Source: Capniomyces stellatus (lineage: Eukaryota; Kickxellomycota; Harpellomycetes; Harpellales; Legeriomycetaceae). From it: a stretch of DNA of 64,000 nucleotides. The notes below the pieces were generated by a model. That model ran no database searches and was not told where the DNA came from. It was given only the letters and a program-made list of their open reading frames with translations. Position 1 is the stretch's first letter; each line of letters starts with the position of its first letter. Below, piece after piece: positions 34,236 to 45,843 of this stretch. The position numbers and the translations under genes were made by a program. The stretch spans positions 702,256 through 766,255 of the forward strand of contig LUVW01000007.1 of the NCBI GenBank assembly GCA_001661515.1, in the 5' to 3' direction.

Positions 34236-34308
34236 GCCCGGTTAGCTCAATTGGTAGAGCGTGAGACTTTTAATCTCAAGGCTGTGGGTTCGATCCCCAC
34301 ATTGGGCG
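34236..34308 (+). tRNA. tRNA-Lys (anticodon UUU), intronless
   Basis: A 73-base cloverleaf: acceptor gcccggt pairs with attgggc (two G-U pairs), D-arm gctc/gagc, anticodon stem tgaga/tctca with loop cttttaa (anticodon TTT), T-arm gtggg/cccac with loop ttcgatc, discriminator G. The D-arm holds the A box and ggttcgatccc the B box for RNA polymerase III. No intron interrupts the anticodon loop. Confidence 0.97.
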
Positions 34309-34322
34309 CTTGATTAATTACC

Positions 34323-34331
34323 TTTTTTTTT
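34323..34331 (+). terminator. RNA polymerase III T-run terminator
   Basis: Nine consecutive T residues begin 15 bases after the tRNA end, the usual Pol III stop signal. Confidence 0.85.
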
Positions 34332-34644
34332 ACCTCTTTCTTTTTTTTTCTTTACTTAAATTGGGATGCAAGGTTCATGGGAACTTTTGTTTGATATAGT
34401 TCAAAAATTGTCCAAGCTAGATTTTAAAGCGAGAGGATTGTAGACAGTATAATATTAAAATGAAGGGGATAATGAAGAAAACTAAAAGGTAGAAAAGGAG
34501 AAAGATATATTGAGATCTGTGGTAATAGCGGGAAAAGAAATAGGGAATTAAAACGAAAACAAAAACAAAAAGACTATAATTAAAGAACTGGGAGTAAGAG
34601 TGAGAATTAAAAAAATTTAAAAAAAAAAGCTCCTCCTAGGTAAA
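34332..34644. other. Spacer between tRNA and the UTP7 3' end
   Basis: About 310 purine-rich bases with no gene seen. Confidence 0.75.
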
Positions 34645-37289
34645 TCACTCTCGTCTTCGTTTTTCAGAGTAAAACTTGGACAATGCGCCAGAAGATTCAG
34701 CAGGATCGGCAGGAGTTTTGCTACTGGCTTTCTTTTCCTTTTCGACGCGGTCAAGAAGCTGTAGTTTCTTAAGGTCGATGACGTTCTTTTGCTTCTTTCG
34801 TAGCGAGCGTTTGGAAGCAGAGTTGCGGCCACGCTTTTTGACTTTAAGAGGTTCGCCACGTTTGTTAGCGAGGTCCTGTTCGATCTTTTGGCGAGCCTCA
34901 ATTGCGGATTTGGCAGCAGAAGTGGTTTCCATCTCACCAATAAAGTTAGGGTCTAGACTGATCATGTCAGGCTGCAGCTTATCAAGCAAAGAATGCACTT
35001 CGGACTCTTTTCTCTGTTTGGAGGTTTGGAACGGATTCGCTTCCAAGGCATCGTAATTTGGCTCTCCTGAACCAGGGACTAGAACAGATGAAATTCCTGA
35101 GCTGTGGCCATACCCTAGCACATCCTCGTAAGGCACAAATGACAGCGATGATACCTGGTTTGATGGCAGTAGATGGCTCAGGTAAGGGCTCTGTACTTTC
35201 TGCTTTAAAGCGTCTTTCCATATTGTTATGTGTGGTCCGTGGCCAACAGCCAACATTCCAAGCTGACTGATGTCCAAGCTTGTTGCTGGAGTTGGTGTAT
35301 AGTAAGAGTGGAGTTCCCTGTACATTCTGATGTCCCAGATCTTGAGCTGTTTGTCTAGGCCCGAGGTTGCCATGTACGTTCCTGATCGGTCGATGCTTAT
35401 TGCATTTACAGGTCCTTTATGGCACATCATTTTCACTAGTGGCTCTGGGCTGGCTGGTGCCCACAACGTAACAGTTCCATTCGAATGGCCCAGATGCTCA
35501 ACCGCATTGTACTGGCTCGACGCCATCACCCTGCATGGCCCCAGCTTAGTTTTCAATTCTGCTACTATTTGTCCTGTTGATATGTCCTGGTACTTCAAGT
35601 ACCCTTGGTTTCCAACTGCTGCCAGCAGGTAGTGGTATGGCAAAAAGTCTAAAACATTTGTCTCCACCATTTTACGCAAACAATGGACCTCGGCTCCCGA
35701 GTGGTCGTAAATATATGTGTATTTCTTCTGTGCAACAGCAAACAATGTCTCGTTCTGGAGATATCTACATCAAGCACAAACATACATATCCCCTTTCAGT
35801 TACTAACCTGCACACCAATCAATAACCAATTTAGTCTATTTCTAATTGAGGCACTTACTGCACATCCCGCACTGTTTCTCGCACATGGAACTCGGACGCT
35901 ATTTTACCCGCCTTCCAGTCAATAGACGCAATGTGACCTTTGTGGCCTCCAAACAACATGTACCTAAAAAAAAAAAAGTAATTGTTTGGATTGTTATCAA
36001 TTGTTAAATCTCTACATAGTAACTACATCCCAGAGAAGTTTTGCCATTCCCAAAGAATTGATAAAAAAATCAAAAAAAATCTACAGAGTGTAAATTTGCA
36101 AAGTATATTACATAATCCTAAAATTTGTATTCGTCGTCAAAACAACTAACGCAAACTTCAACTACTTACTTTCCATTTCTGGTGTAATCAATGTGGTATG
36201 GGCCAAAATCTTTAAGAACAAGATCAAATGACTAATCAAATATAGTTGAATGCATACAAACAAAGATTCAGCAAAAAATAATAAACAAAGATTCCACCAA
36301 AAAATATCAACAAGGCATCAAAAACAAATAATTGTAACTTGAAGTTCTCTTGGTTGCGATGCTTTTGGTTGTGGGTATCGCAAAGTAGTCACAGCCACCA
36401 ATACAAATATAGTATAATTAGACACTAAACCGTTTTATTCTTACCTTTTGTGCACTGTTAATATCAACATTATCCTTAATAAGTTTCTGGCTAAACTTGT
36501 ATGTTCTCTCCATTCCTTCAGCCTCCAAGTAACTACAGGTTTATACATAATTCGTTAATGACAAATCAACACTTACTTTAACCAATACTCTTTTTGTATG
36601 TCTAACCGCTGAATCCCACAAATCAAAACAGTAAAACAAAAACAAAACAAACTGGTAAATATATTGATCGTTTATACTAACCCCGCCTCTTCAGTATGCA
36701 GAATTTCAGCTCTGGCTGCCTTCTTGGCAGCTAACAAGGCCAGCTCATGCTCTTTTGATATCGTTTTTCTTTCGATTTTATTTTTAAACCCCTAAGTTTA
36801 TCCAAGCACACACACACATGTATATATTAATATATCGGTTAATTGCTGCTTAACCAATAAATAAATAAAAGACAAAAAGGAATCAACAATTCAAAACAAA
36901 AGTTAAAATGGTGAATATAGAATGTGCTGTAACGTTACCCTTAGTGGAGCTGTGGTAATTCTTTCGTACTTTGTGGTCTTTTCCTTTAAATTGATAAGAT
37001 ACTCACTGTCTCCATCCAATTCCACTCTTTCAATCATACTTTTATTCTTGGGCAAGTACTTGCCCTTTTTACTAGCATTTATGTTCTTTATCTTCATGTT
37101 CCCTTTGCTTGGCGTTTTTCTTTTTAGGTACTCGTTCTGCTCTTCAACCAGCTGAGCGTCCCATTCTTCGTGCTGTGATCCAAACTCATTTCCATGGCCT
37201 GCATTTCCATTCAAGCTTTTTTCTTTTTCAATTCTATCCTCCATTACTTGTCGTTCTGCCAATGACAGAGGCTTGCTTCCAGTACCCAT
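34645..37289 (-). CDS. UTP7: U3 snoRNP / small-subunit processome protein Utp7 (BING4)
   Basis: Six exons on the minus strand keep frame: 37289-36939, 36791-36682, 36532-36445, 36231-36170, 35963-35859 and 35764-34645, giving 611 residues (yeast 554). Utp7 is a WD40 subunit of the nucleolar processome that matures 18S rRNA. Landmarks in order: KAARAEILHTEEAGYLEAEG and MERTYKFSQKLI (family KAARSELLLPEEAGYLE...), GPYHIDYTRNGKYMLFGG, VRDVQYLQNETLFAVAQKKY, FLPYHYLLAAVGNQGYLKY, LDKQLKIWDIRMYRELH, and a BING4 C-terminal block KKRGRNSASKRSLRKKQKN. The C-terminus is basic as expected. It is convergent with the tRNA and divergent from the U1A/U2B'' gene. Confidence 0.95.
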
Positions 37290-38150
37290 GTTTGCGCGTA
37301 TTGTTTATATATCACGTCTATATAAGTTGTTTCTGCTCTTGCTTTTCAAAAATTCGAATTCTACCCTTCCGGCTTTCGGTCCTTGTAAAATCCTTGACTA
37401 ATTTTCTTCTCGGTAATTTAAACTTTGCAAATCCTGTGTTTCCAAATCTTAAAAATTAGGCTTTTCTTTCCCTCGTTCTTCACTGGTTAGGTGTGTAGCT
37501 CGAATGAACTATATCGTTTTGTTAATTGGGTTTTGGTTTAGAAAAGCAGAAATAGCTATGCTTTAAAATATATTCTATTCGGATAATTCAACCCTAATTC
37601 AACTTTTAAATCATATATTGCTTAAAAATAATAGTCCAAATTTGCGCAATAAAAAAAAAAAATTTTCAAGAGAAATTTTGATTAAAATTTGATTAAAACT
37701 CGATGCTTTTTTTTACTTTACAGTTTATTTTTTCCATGGCCGAATCAGTGAAGCTTTTAGGTTAAAATCAATTCGTTTGTGCTACTTCGTTGAAAATAGG
37801 AAACTCTGACATTTGTTTGGCTGTGTGAGTTTACTCATTAGCAACGACTATTGGGTCTCTTTGGTTATTAGACAAGCGAGTAATTTAATGTGTTGGTTAA
37901 TTTTAGTCAAAGAAAAGCAGCGTTTTTATTTCGGTAATTTAAAAGTAAAGAATGAAACTCGCTCTTTTTTTTTTTCAAATTTAGAACTGAACAAACTGTA
38001 TGATTTACTCTCAATTATATACCGAGTTTAAATAAAGTAGCGACAAACACAGAATAGCAGCTACAAACACAGAATAACAAAGAAAACATAAGTTGCGAGC
38101 AACAACTGGACTGGAAATAAACAAAAGAAGAAAAGAAAAAGAAAAAGAAA
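37290..38150. promoter_or_regulatory. Divergent promoter region, UTP7 / U1A
   Basis: 861 bases between two divergent start codons, so both promoters lie here. The final 50 bases before 38151 are purine-rich (aaaagaaaaag-like) and probably 5' leader. No specific factor site is recognised. Confidence 0.5.
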
Positions 38151-39581
38151 ATGCATGCATTACCAATAACATCAAATCCAAACGCTGTCCCTACACAGCT
38201 GCCTTATATTCCAGGCATGCCAGTAAAGATGCCAAAGCAACCTCCTTGTACGGCTCCGAATCTAACCTTGTACATTAACAACATTAACGAAAAGATACAA
38301 ATTTCAGGTAAGCTCGATAAGCATTGTTTTATCAAACACGTGAAATTGAATACAAGCCTAATGCAGGATAAAAAAAACCAATACAAAGGGTGCAACAAAG
38401 AGTAGCAAGTAAGCAAGAATGAATTACATTATAAATAGCATTGAAGATGGCTCTTGAAGCGGTGTTCAAAACATACGGAAATGTGCTAGAAATCAGAGCA
38501 AATTCAAGCTTGAATAGGAAAGGACAGGCGTATGTGACTTTTGAAAACCAAGAGGATGCCACAAAGGCTTTGAAGGAAGCGCACGGGTTTGTTTTGTTTG
38601 GAAAACCGATGGTAAGTTGTTTTCAATTCGTTTTTACCACAAGCTCAACACATTGATTTTCTTTTATTTATTCTTTCACTACTTTTCTTTTTGCTTTTTA
38701 AATTAACGTTCAAAAACAAGGTCACTCGCTAATCATTTTGGATATACTTTTTTAATTATTTGAAATAGATGATTCAATACGCGAGGTTTGATTCCTATAT
38801 AACTGCTGTTTCTAAAGGAAAGGATTTAGAAGAGTATAAAACAGAATATAAACTCGAAAAAGGTAAAGATAGTAGTGTTGATTTTTGGGCTTCTCGATTA
38901 CCCTTATTTTCATCTATTTTTCTTCTCCTTTTTGCGTTGATGAGTAGTGGATAGACGCACACTATGTATTTTATAACAATGGGCTTGGTGAAAGCGGAAT
39001 GTGGAAAACAGAAGGTGGTTTTGTGCTTTTAAATAACGGCAGTCGGCCTGGTTAAACAAGACATATATTTACACTCTGAATGCTGATTGTTTAACTTAGA
39101 GAAACAAGAAAAGATGGTTTTGGAGTCTCAAAACAGAGTTGTTACACAGGGAATACAAGGTACGAAATTGAAATGTTTTTTAGCGAGTGTTAATGGTTTT
39201 TTTACTGTTGTTTTTTTGCTTTATATAACCGCGCATTGAAAAAACAGCACTGATTCAGTTCTTTGAATTCAATTAATATAAACTGCATTAGGTTCCTTCA
39301 ACTATGTGAACGTTGGTGGGTCGGTGGTAGAAATGAACGTTCCAAACAAAATTCTGTTTCTGCAGCAGATACCAAGCGAGGTTGGAAAGGAGGAGCTGGA
39401 GGCAGCGTTTGGAAATCTGTTTGGGTTTGTTGAAGTGCGAACAGTTCCTGGCAAAAAGGACATTGCATTCGTTGAGTATGAAGACGAAGCTAAGGCTTCA
39501 AACGCCAAAGAAACTTTGGGCAGTGAATGGCTAGTAAAGGAAGACAAGCCGCCAGTTTTGATTTCCTTTGCGAGGAGATGA
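38151..39581 (+). CDS. SNRPA: U1A/U2B''-type snRNP protein, two RRMs
   Basis: Five exons keep frame: 38151-38307, 38439-38611, 38769-38862, 39100-39159 and 39292-39581, giving 257 residues. RRM1 (about 40-118) has RNP2 LTLYINNIN and RNP1-like KGQAYVTF, with LKMALEAVFKTYGNVLEI matching the helix after the intron. A linker rich in Lys/Glu follows. RRM2 occupies the last exon: KILFLQQIPSEVGKEELE, GFVEVRTVPGKKDIAFVEY. In metazoans U1A binds U1 snRNA stem-loop II and U2B'' binds U2; some lineages have one protein serving both. The sequence does not let me separate them, so the symbol is a family label. The gene is tandem with NOC2. Confidence 0.9.
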
Positions 39582-40441
39582 GAAAAATAATAATTTTTGT
39601 TTGTTTCTGTTTCCTGTTTCCTGTTCTATTCTGCTAATCCAATACATGCTTTATTATGCTACATCTCTACTTGGCATCTGCTATAAACACAAACCTTACC
39701 AGGCTGACATTTAGAATTCAAATAGCTTGAGAGCTTTAAATGTCGACTACACTCTAGTTGTAATGCAATAACAATAAAAAAAAAATGACACACAAAAACG
39801 ATATCTCAGCTCCAAAGCCCCCAATGTATAAACAGTAATGTCTACTTGCAATAAGAAAAAAAATAATAGGGTAAAATTTCAACAAGAAAAATAAATTGTA
39901 ATGGCGGTTTTGCAAGTATGGTTTTTATTGGTCTAAAAAATCGTTTACAGTTAGATCAAATAATTTGAAATTAAATAAAAAAAATTTTTTTTTATAAACT
40001 AAAATTAAAGAGTTGAAAATTTTCGATTAATAGTATTTATGAAATTGCAGGTTTTTTTTTGTCAACTTTTTTTTTTATTATATTTCTAGTCATAAAGGTA
40101 ATTTCAATCAAAATCTCTGGTATAGTAGCTATCAAGAACAACGTTAATAAGCTAGAGTTATCAAAGTTTTGGGATTTACAGTTTATAAAAAGAAAAAGAA
40201 TCGACTTGGTTTAATTTTAAAACTGCAACAACTGTGGTATTGGATCTAAATTGAAAGACTTAGCGGAAAAGAAAAGAAAAAGTCGGCAAAGTCAAAACTG
40301 AATCATAAAAAATCGTCGATCGCTACTTTTATTGATACAGACCACAAGGAAACTAGAAATACACACTGGCTTATATAATAGTATAGTCAAACAACGTGAA
40401 GCAAAAGGAATAGCAAAGGCAACTAAGAAGAAAGCGATAAA
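39582..40441. other. Spacer between U1A and NOC2
   Basis: 860 AT-rich bases with homopolymer runs; nothing coding seen. The NOC2 promoter is expected in its second half. Confidence 0.75.
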
Positions 40442-43376
40442 ATGGGTAAAGTTAAAAAGTCCGTAAAGAAATTCAACCAAAAGAAGACTAAACATGAGAA
40501 CTTGAATAGAAAGAGCAGAGTGCAAGCAAAACCAGAGCTTAATGCGTTAACAAAAGGAAAAGTGGCAAAAAAGCCTAGAGCTAAGAAGCCTACTGACGGA
40601 GGTAAGGATTGAGACAATATATAGTATAGAGGGGTGTGGTGGAAGCGAATGCGTATAAATAGTGATGCATAATACTTGAACAGCATAATGTGGAAGAGGG
40701 GCTGTTTCTTGGCAATTTTTTTTTTTTGGTTATAACAAGTATTGGAAAAAAGCAATTGATTGGGACTAACAGCCAAGCTTGATGATTTTAATAGAGAAAG
40801 TAGTGAAAGAGAACAGAGAAGACAGGTTGGTCAAGGAATTGTTTAGCAAGAAAGCAGGTGTTAAGCAGGCAAATGAGTTGGAAAGGTTTGTGAGCTCAAA
40901 TCCAAATGATATATTGAGCAAGAAAAAGAAAGTAAAATCGGTGCTAAAAGCGTCAGAAGGAAGTGGTGATGAGGATATGGAGGATGGCAGCGAAGAGGAA
41001 GGGTCTGACGATGGCAGTGATGAGGATGATCTATTTGCACAGATGGAGGTTGAAGATGATGAAGGTGTAGTTTCAGACAATGAGGAAGAAATGCTGAAAT
41101 CCAGCAAAAAAGAAAAGAATAACAAGGGCAAGAGCAAGGCAGATAAGAAAGAGCTAGAGCCAGAATCAGAAGAAGATGAAGAGGAAGAAGAAGAAGAAGA
41201 TGATGATGATGAAGAGGAAGATGAAGAGGAGGAGGAGGAGGAGGAAGAAGAGGAGGAGGAGGATGTTGTGGAAGTAAAAAAGTCAAAAGATACCAAGCAA
41301 AAAGAAAAGAAAGGGGAAAAGGTACAGAAAGAGGCTACTTTGCTGAAGAAAGACATTAATACTTTGAAGGAAAAGGATCCAGAGTTTTACAAATTTATGA
41401 AAGAAAATGATCCAGAAGCACTTGACTTTGATGTTGAAAGCGATGAGGATGAGGAGGATGAAGATGAAGGTGGTGGATACGAGGACGAGGGAGATGAGCT
41501 GGATAGTGAGGGTGGGTCTGGAGACGATGAGGAGAAAGTGAAAGAGGTGAAAACGGGACAGATACTGACAATTGCAATGTTGGAGAAGTGGGAGAAGGAC
41601 ATAGCAGCCACAAAGTCATTAAAGGTGTTGAGAAGCTTTTTGTTGGCATTTAAGGCAGGAGCGCAGGTAGAAGAGGGCAAAAATGATGCGCCAAAGAAGT
41701 ATGCAATAAGAAGCGACCAAGTGTTCCACAAGCTTATGATATCAGTAATGACAATTGTGCCAGAAACATTTGAGCACTACTTGCCAACCAATCTTGGGGA
41801 CAAGAAGACTGGTGGGGAGGGAGATGCTGGGGAGGAAGGCGAGAAGATGGAGGAGGAAAAGCTAACACAGAAACAACAGCAGACAAACAAGGCTAAAACA
41901 AGAGAGCTGATTGAAAAGTCTGGCAAGTGGAAGAACTTGAAGCCACTGGTCAAATCTTACCTGATCAGTCTGCTAAACGTGATCCAGCAGATCACTGACC
42001 CTGCCATGGTATGTTATGTGCTAAACAGCTCGTCGTCTCTGGCAATATACTTTGAGTTTTTCCCAAAGATCTCAAGAGAATTTGTTCGCGAAATGTTGAG
42101 GCTGTTTGGTGCCAACTCTACTGATGACTCGATCACCATTGCCTCGCTTTTGATGCTACGCAGATTGGCTAATTCTGGGTCTGCAACTATTATGGATTTG
42201 GCATTAAAGGTAACCCCCCCCCCCTCCTATTTAGTGTTATTCATTGGTTTATTTACAATTGATTTATTTAATCTTGATTTATTTTTACTAACTCTGATTC
42301 TGACTCTGGTATTTAATTGTTTAGGGTGTCTACTTGACCTATGTTCGCCATAGTAACGTTAGTGGAATCCACTCGCTATCCCGAGTTCAGCTAATGCGTA
42401 ACTGTGCTGTTGAGTTGTATGAAGTTGGTGGCGAAACCGTTTACCAACATTCGTTTGTTTATATCCGTCAGTTGGCTATTCATTTAAGAAACTCGATGCA
42501 TGTCAAATCAAAGGTAAAACTTTTTTATTTATTTACTTGTTTATTTACTTGTTTGATTACTAATCTATTTACTTGATTTGGACTTTATTCTGGATATAGG
42601 AATCATTTAGAGCTATCTATAACTGGCAGTTTATCAACAGTTTAAAGTTCTGGACAGAGCTATTGTCAACGTACTGTGGAGATAGAGCTGAGGAGCAGCC
42701 AGAACTCTGCGACTTGTTGGAGCCACTGGTATACCCACTGACACAGACCATTTTGGGTGTTGCAAGACTTGTCCCAACAGCGAAGTACTTCCCGCTGCGT
42801 CTGCAGTGTATCGACATGTTGATCAGAATATCATCGTCGACAGGAATTTTCATTCCTATTCTTCCAATGGCGTTGAGCATGCTTGACAACCCAGAATACA
42901 CAAACAGAAAGCCATTGAATTCGACATTGAAGCCTTTGGATCTAGACTGCCATGTCAAATGTCCTAAACAGTACGAACACACAAGACCGTTTTTGGAAGC
43001 TTGCTTGGACAAGATTAGCGAACAGCTCGCTGCCTACTTTGCTCTCAACAGCACATCCATTGCTTTTTGCGACTTGGCTGTTCCATCCCTCATTGTTTTG
43101 AGAAGGTGGAGAAAGGTCCATGGAAAACATTACTCCAAGTTTTCCTCTCTCATTTCTAAACTAATTGAAAAAATCGATGCCAACTCAACCTACTTGAAAA
43201 ACCAAATCAGTGCTGCTGACTTGAACTTTGGCCCCAAAAACGTCAATGTTGCCAACTCCTTCCTGATCTCTGTTGACCCCGACACCACACCTATTGGCAA
43301 ATACTCCAAGTCAATCCATCATGTCAACTCTTTACAACGATCTGCTTTGGCTGCTGCTAGTGTTGATTCCAAGTAA
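40442..43376 (+). CDS. NOC2: Nucleolar complex protein Noc2 (60S ribosome biogenesis)
   Basis: Four exons, 40442-40601, 40795-42209, 42325-42513 and 42600-43376, give 846 residues (yeast 710). Noc2 partners Noc1 or Noc3 to move and mature pre-60S particles. The N-terminus is basic (MGKVKKSVKKFNQKKTKHE), exon 2 includes LFSKKAGVKQANELERF and a very acidic Asp/Glu tract (41154-41266), then DPEFYKFMKENDPEALDFD, a Noc2 hallmark. The conserved HEAT-like core holds YLISLLNVIQQITDPAMV and ISREFVREMLRLFG. The first acceptor is placed at 40793-40794: the earlier AG at 40771-40772 sits only a few bases after a TACTAAC-like branch (gactaac) and gives the wrong phase, whereas 40794 keeps frame. Confidence 0.95.
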
Positions 43377-43805
43377 ATTTGTCTATTTTGACACCTTTCC
43401 TTTCCTTTCCTTTCCTTTTTAAATTATTTACTCTATTATATTCTTTTTTTTTACTTTTTCAATTTCAATATATAAAATAAAGGCAAACTACACCCCGCTT
43501 TTATTCAAAAAAAAAAGAAAAATAGAAAAAAAGGAAAAGAATCCAAAGTGTAGGAGAACAGAAAAGTATATATATAAACGTAAATAACAGACTATCCAGA
43601 TAAACGTCCCATTGTTGTTTACTATTTTTATAATCGGTATTAGTTGAAATTGTGTTGTGTTGTGTGTATTGGTTTAGTCATCTCGTGTCTTTCTTTTTCT
43701 TTTTTATATAAAAAAAAAGGAAAAGGGGTTTGCTAGAGATGATAATTACAAATACGACAGGATAGTATTGGTATTGTATAGTTCTTGAGTGTGTTGTTCT
43801 ATAGT
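43377..43805. other. Convergent 3' spacer NOC2 / LSM1
   Basis: 429 bases with a TTTCC repeat at 43398-43417 and A/T runs. No gene seen. Confidence 0.8.
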
Positions 43806-44922
43806 TCAAAATGTATCCTCCATAGGACCAGAGGTAGAAAATCCCAAGCTATACAATCTCTGCAACCACAACTTGTCCTTTTCGTTTTTCTCCTCCAGCT
43901 CCTGTCTCTGCATCTCCAATACTTGTTCAATAGGCAACTCTAGCAAATCTAAATCATCAATCCTGTCTTCATCCTGTTTTCCAAAAGAAAATTTAAAAGA
44001 AGAAAAAAATTGAAAATGTTAATAATTAGTCCGGTGTGGAAAAAGTCAATGTTTGATCAAACCAAGGCACAGTTTGAAGTAATACTCCATCAGCTCATCG
44101 CCTTTGCATGACAAGTAAATGAATGGCTCTTCCTTACTATTTCTCCCAACAACACAATATTTTCTCCCCTTATCATAAACACGCCCCGTTCGATATCGCC
44201 ATACGCACCTGTTACAAATATTCTTTCAATAGTATCCTGAACCACCAAATTTCCTATATTAAACAACCACACAAAACAACAAACATTAATTGATGAATAA
44301 AAAAAAAGAAAGGCATTTTTTTTCATTGTATAGCACTAGAATCGTGGCATAACAACGTCAGTGTTTGAGTATACAAATTCAATCTATAAAAGATGATCCT
44401 GGTTTGGCTTATCGCCAGGATGCAAGTTTATATTAGTGGGTATTTCTGTTTTCCACTTACCAAACTGATCAAATGAGCGGAGAATCCCTACTATTTTCCT
44501 ACCATCTCGCAAAGTTGCATGCACCCGCTCTATCGTTTTCAAGTAATATTTATGAAATATTTAGGATGTAGAATCAACCTTTATAAATTTCCTTTGCAAC
44601 TTTAAATCTTGTTGCCTGGACATTCAACAGCTTCAAACAAGAAAATACACAGTTGTTTATTTATTTAATTTTGCGTATTGTACTGTGTTCATGTTTTGTT
44701 TTGTTTGCTGGTTGACACTCGATTAAAGGCAAAAATAACGATGCTTAACAAGTAAAATAGAGTAAAAATAAACTGGCTTTCGCTCTATTGTTAGACTTGT
44801 CTATCTGATATGATTATAAACAAAGAACAGTTTTAAAATACCATGGCGCACTTACTGTCGATTAAATCCAACATACATCCCGTGGTAGTATAATACTTTG
44901 TTGAAGATATACCCGAATCCAT
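43806..44922 (-). CDS. LSM1: Sm-like protein Lsm1 (cytoplasmic mRNA decay)
   Basis: Four minus-strand exons keep frame: 44922-44856, 44529-44461, 44253-44138 and 43973-43806, giving 139 residues, near the human 133. Lsm1 heads the Lsm1-7 ring that, with Pat1, binds deadenylated mRNA and promotes decapping in P-bodies. The Sm1 motif lies in exon 2 ([20 protein letters not shown]) and continues as [13 protein letters not shown]; Sm2 is in exon 3 ([16 protein letters not shown]). The C-terminal helix [20 protein letters not shown] is the long extension that separates Lsm1 from other Lsm proteins. It was assembled from four short pieces, each with good splice signals. Confidence 0.92.
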
Positions 44923-45843
44923 AGTCGAGACAATTTAACCAAAACAGAATTCCCTTTATATAGCTATTATTTTAGAGTGTTGAAATAACCCTTATTCCTG
45001 CCTTGAATTTCTTTAACTCTTTTCTTTTTTCCTTTGTGGACAGAATTGTATATACACTCTTTGAATGTTGTTGAAAGTACAAGAAAGAAATATTACTACC
45101 AAGTTGATTTAGGTCGTTTTTTGGCCTGAAAACTTGCAAATACAAAAAAAAACAAAACAATGACAAAACCTCAGTTTTTTTTTTTTAAAATTTGATTTTT
45201 AGTTTAGAAAACCAATTCAGTTAATTAACGGGAAAGGAAAAATAAACCAGCTTCAATTGTAGCAATAACAATAACAATGATAAAATCACTTGGAATGCGT
45301 GAATTATAACCGTGATTATACTACAACTCGATGCGGATGCTTTACGTTTAATGTACCAGCGAGCAAGCTTCTTCTTTTCTTCTAAAAAAGAAAGTAAATA
45401 AAAGGATAAATGCATGGTAAGGTTTAGTTAATTGCCCAACCTTTATAGTATCGGCCGTTGAACCAGTATGCTTAAACCTTGGTATGGTAACTTTATTCAA
45501 AGAACGGGAAACAGCAATAGAAACCCACAAGGGTACCAAAAACCACAGGAAAAAGTAATAAATAATATGTAATATATTAAACCGAAGCTAATACCAACGC
45601 CAGTTTACAACACTAGTACGCGGGTTTGAAAAGCAACAGATTACTGTAACTGTTCAACCAGCTTACGGTAGCATCGATAGTAGTTCCACCGCACTTTACC
45701 AAATTCCAACAAGGTTTGGCAATGTTGTTTGACCCCACTTGGTTGTGGGATGACTGGACTCAGACGAGAATGCACTGGAAAATATATTTCCCTTCCACAC
45801 AGCCTACATACTTGGTCTTTACGTTTGCCTGTATAGCCTGGTG
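44923..45843. other. Spacer upstream of LSM1, with a possible small gene
   Basis: AT-rich apart from 45316-45587, where a short spliced minus-strand frame may exist (see the next entry). The remainder shows nothing I can support. Confidence 0.5.
45316..45587 (-). CDS. Possible small single-span membrane protein (start not found)
   Basis: Two minus-strand segments, 45587-45441 and 45381-45316, join in phase across a 59-base GT-AG gap to give about 70 residues ending at a TAA. The first part has one strongly hydrophobic span (YYFFLWFLVPLWVSIAV), followed by a basic tail (SRSLNKVTIPRFKH, then KKRRSLLAGTLNVKHPHR). No in-frame ATG precedes it; an upstream exon would be needed. I do not recognise the family. 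The composition resembles small organellar or endoplasmic-reticulum proteins, but this could be chance in AT-rich DNA. Confidence 0.25.

Noticed and set aside
40771..40794. NOC2 acceptor at 40771-40772
   Set aside because: It is only a few bases from the likely branch point and gives the wrong phase; use of 40793-40794 keeps frame.
40766..41356. Minus-strand Ser-rich 196-codon frame
   Set aside because: It is the reverse of the NOC2 acidic tract (GAG/GAA becoming CTC/TTC and TCC/TCT); no independent evidence.
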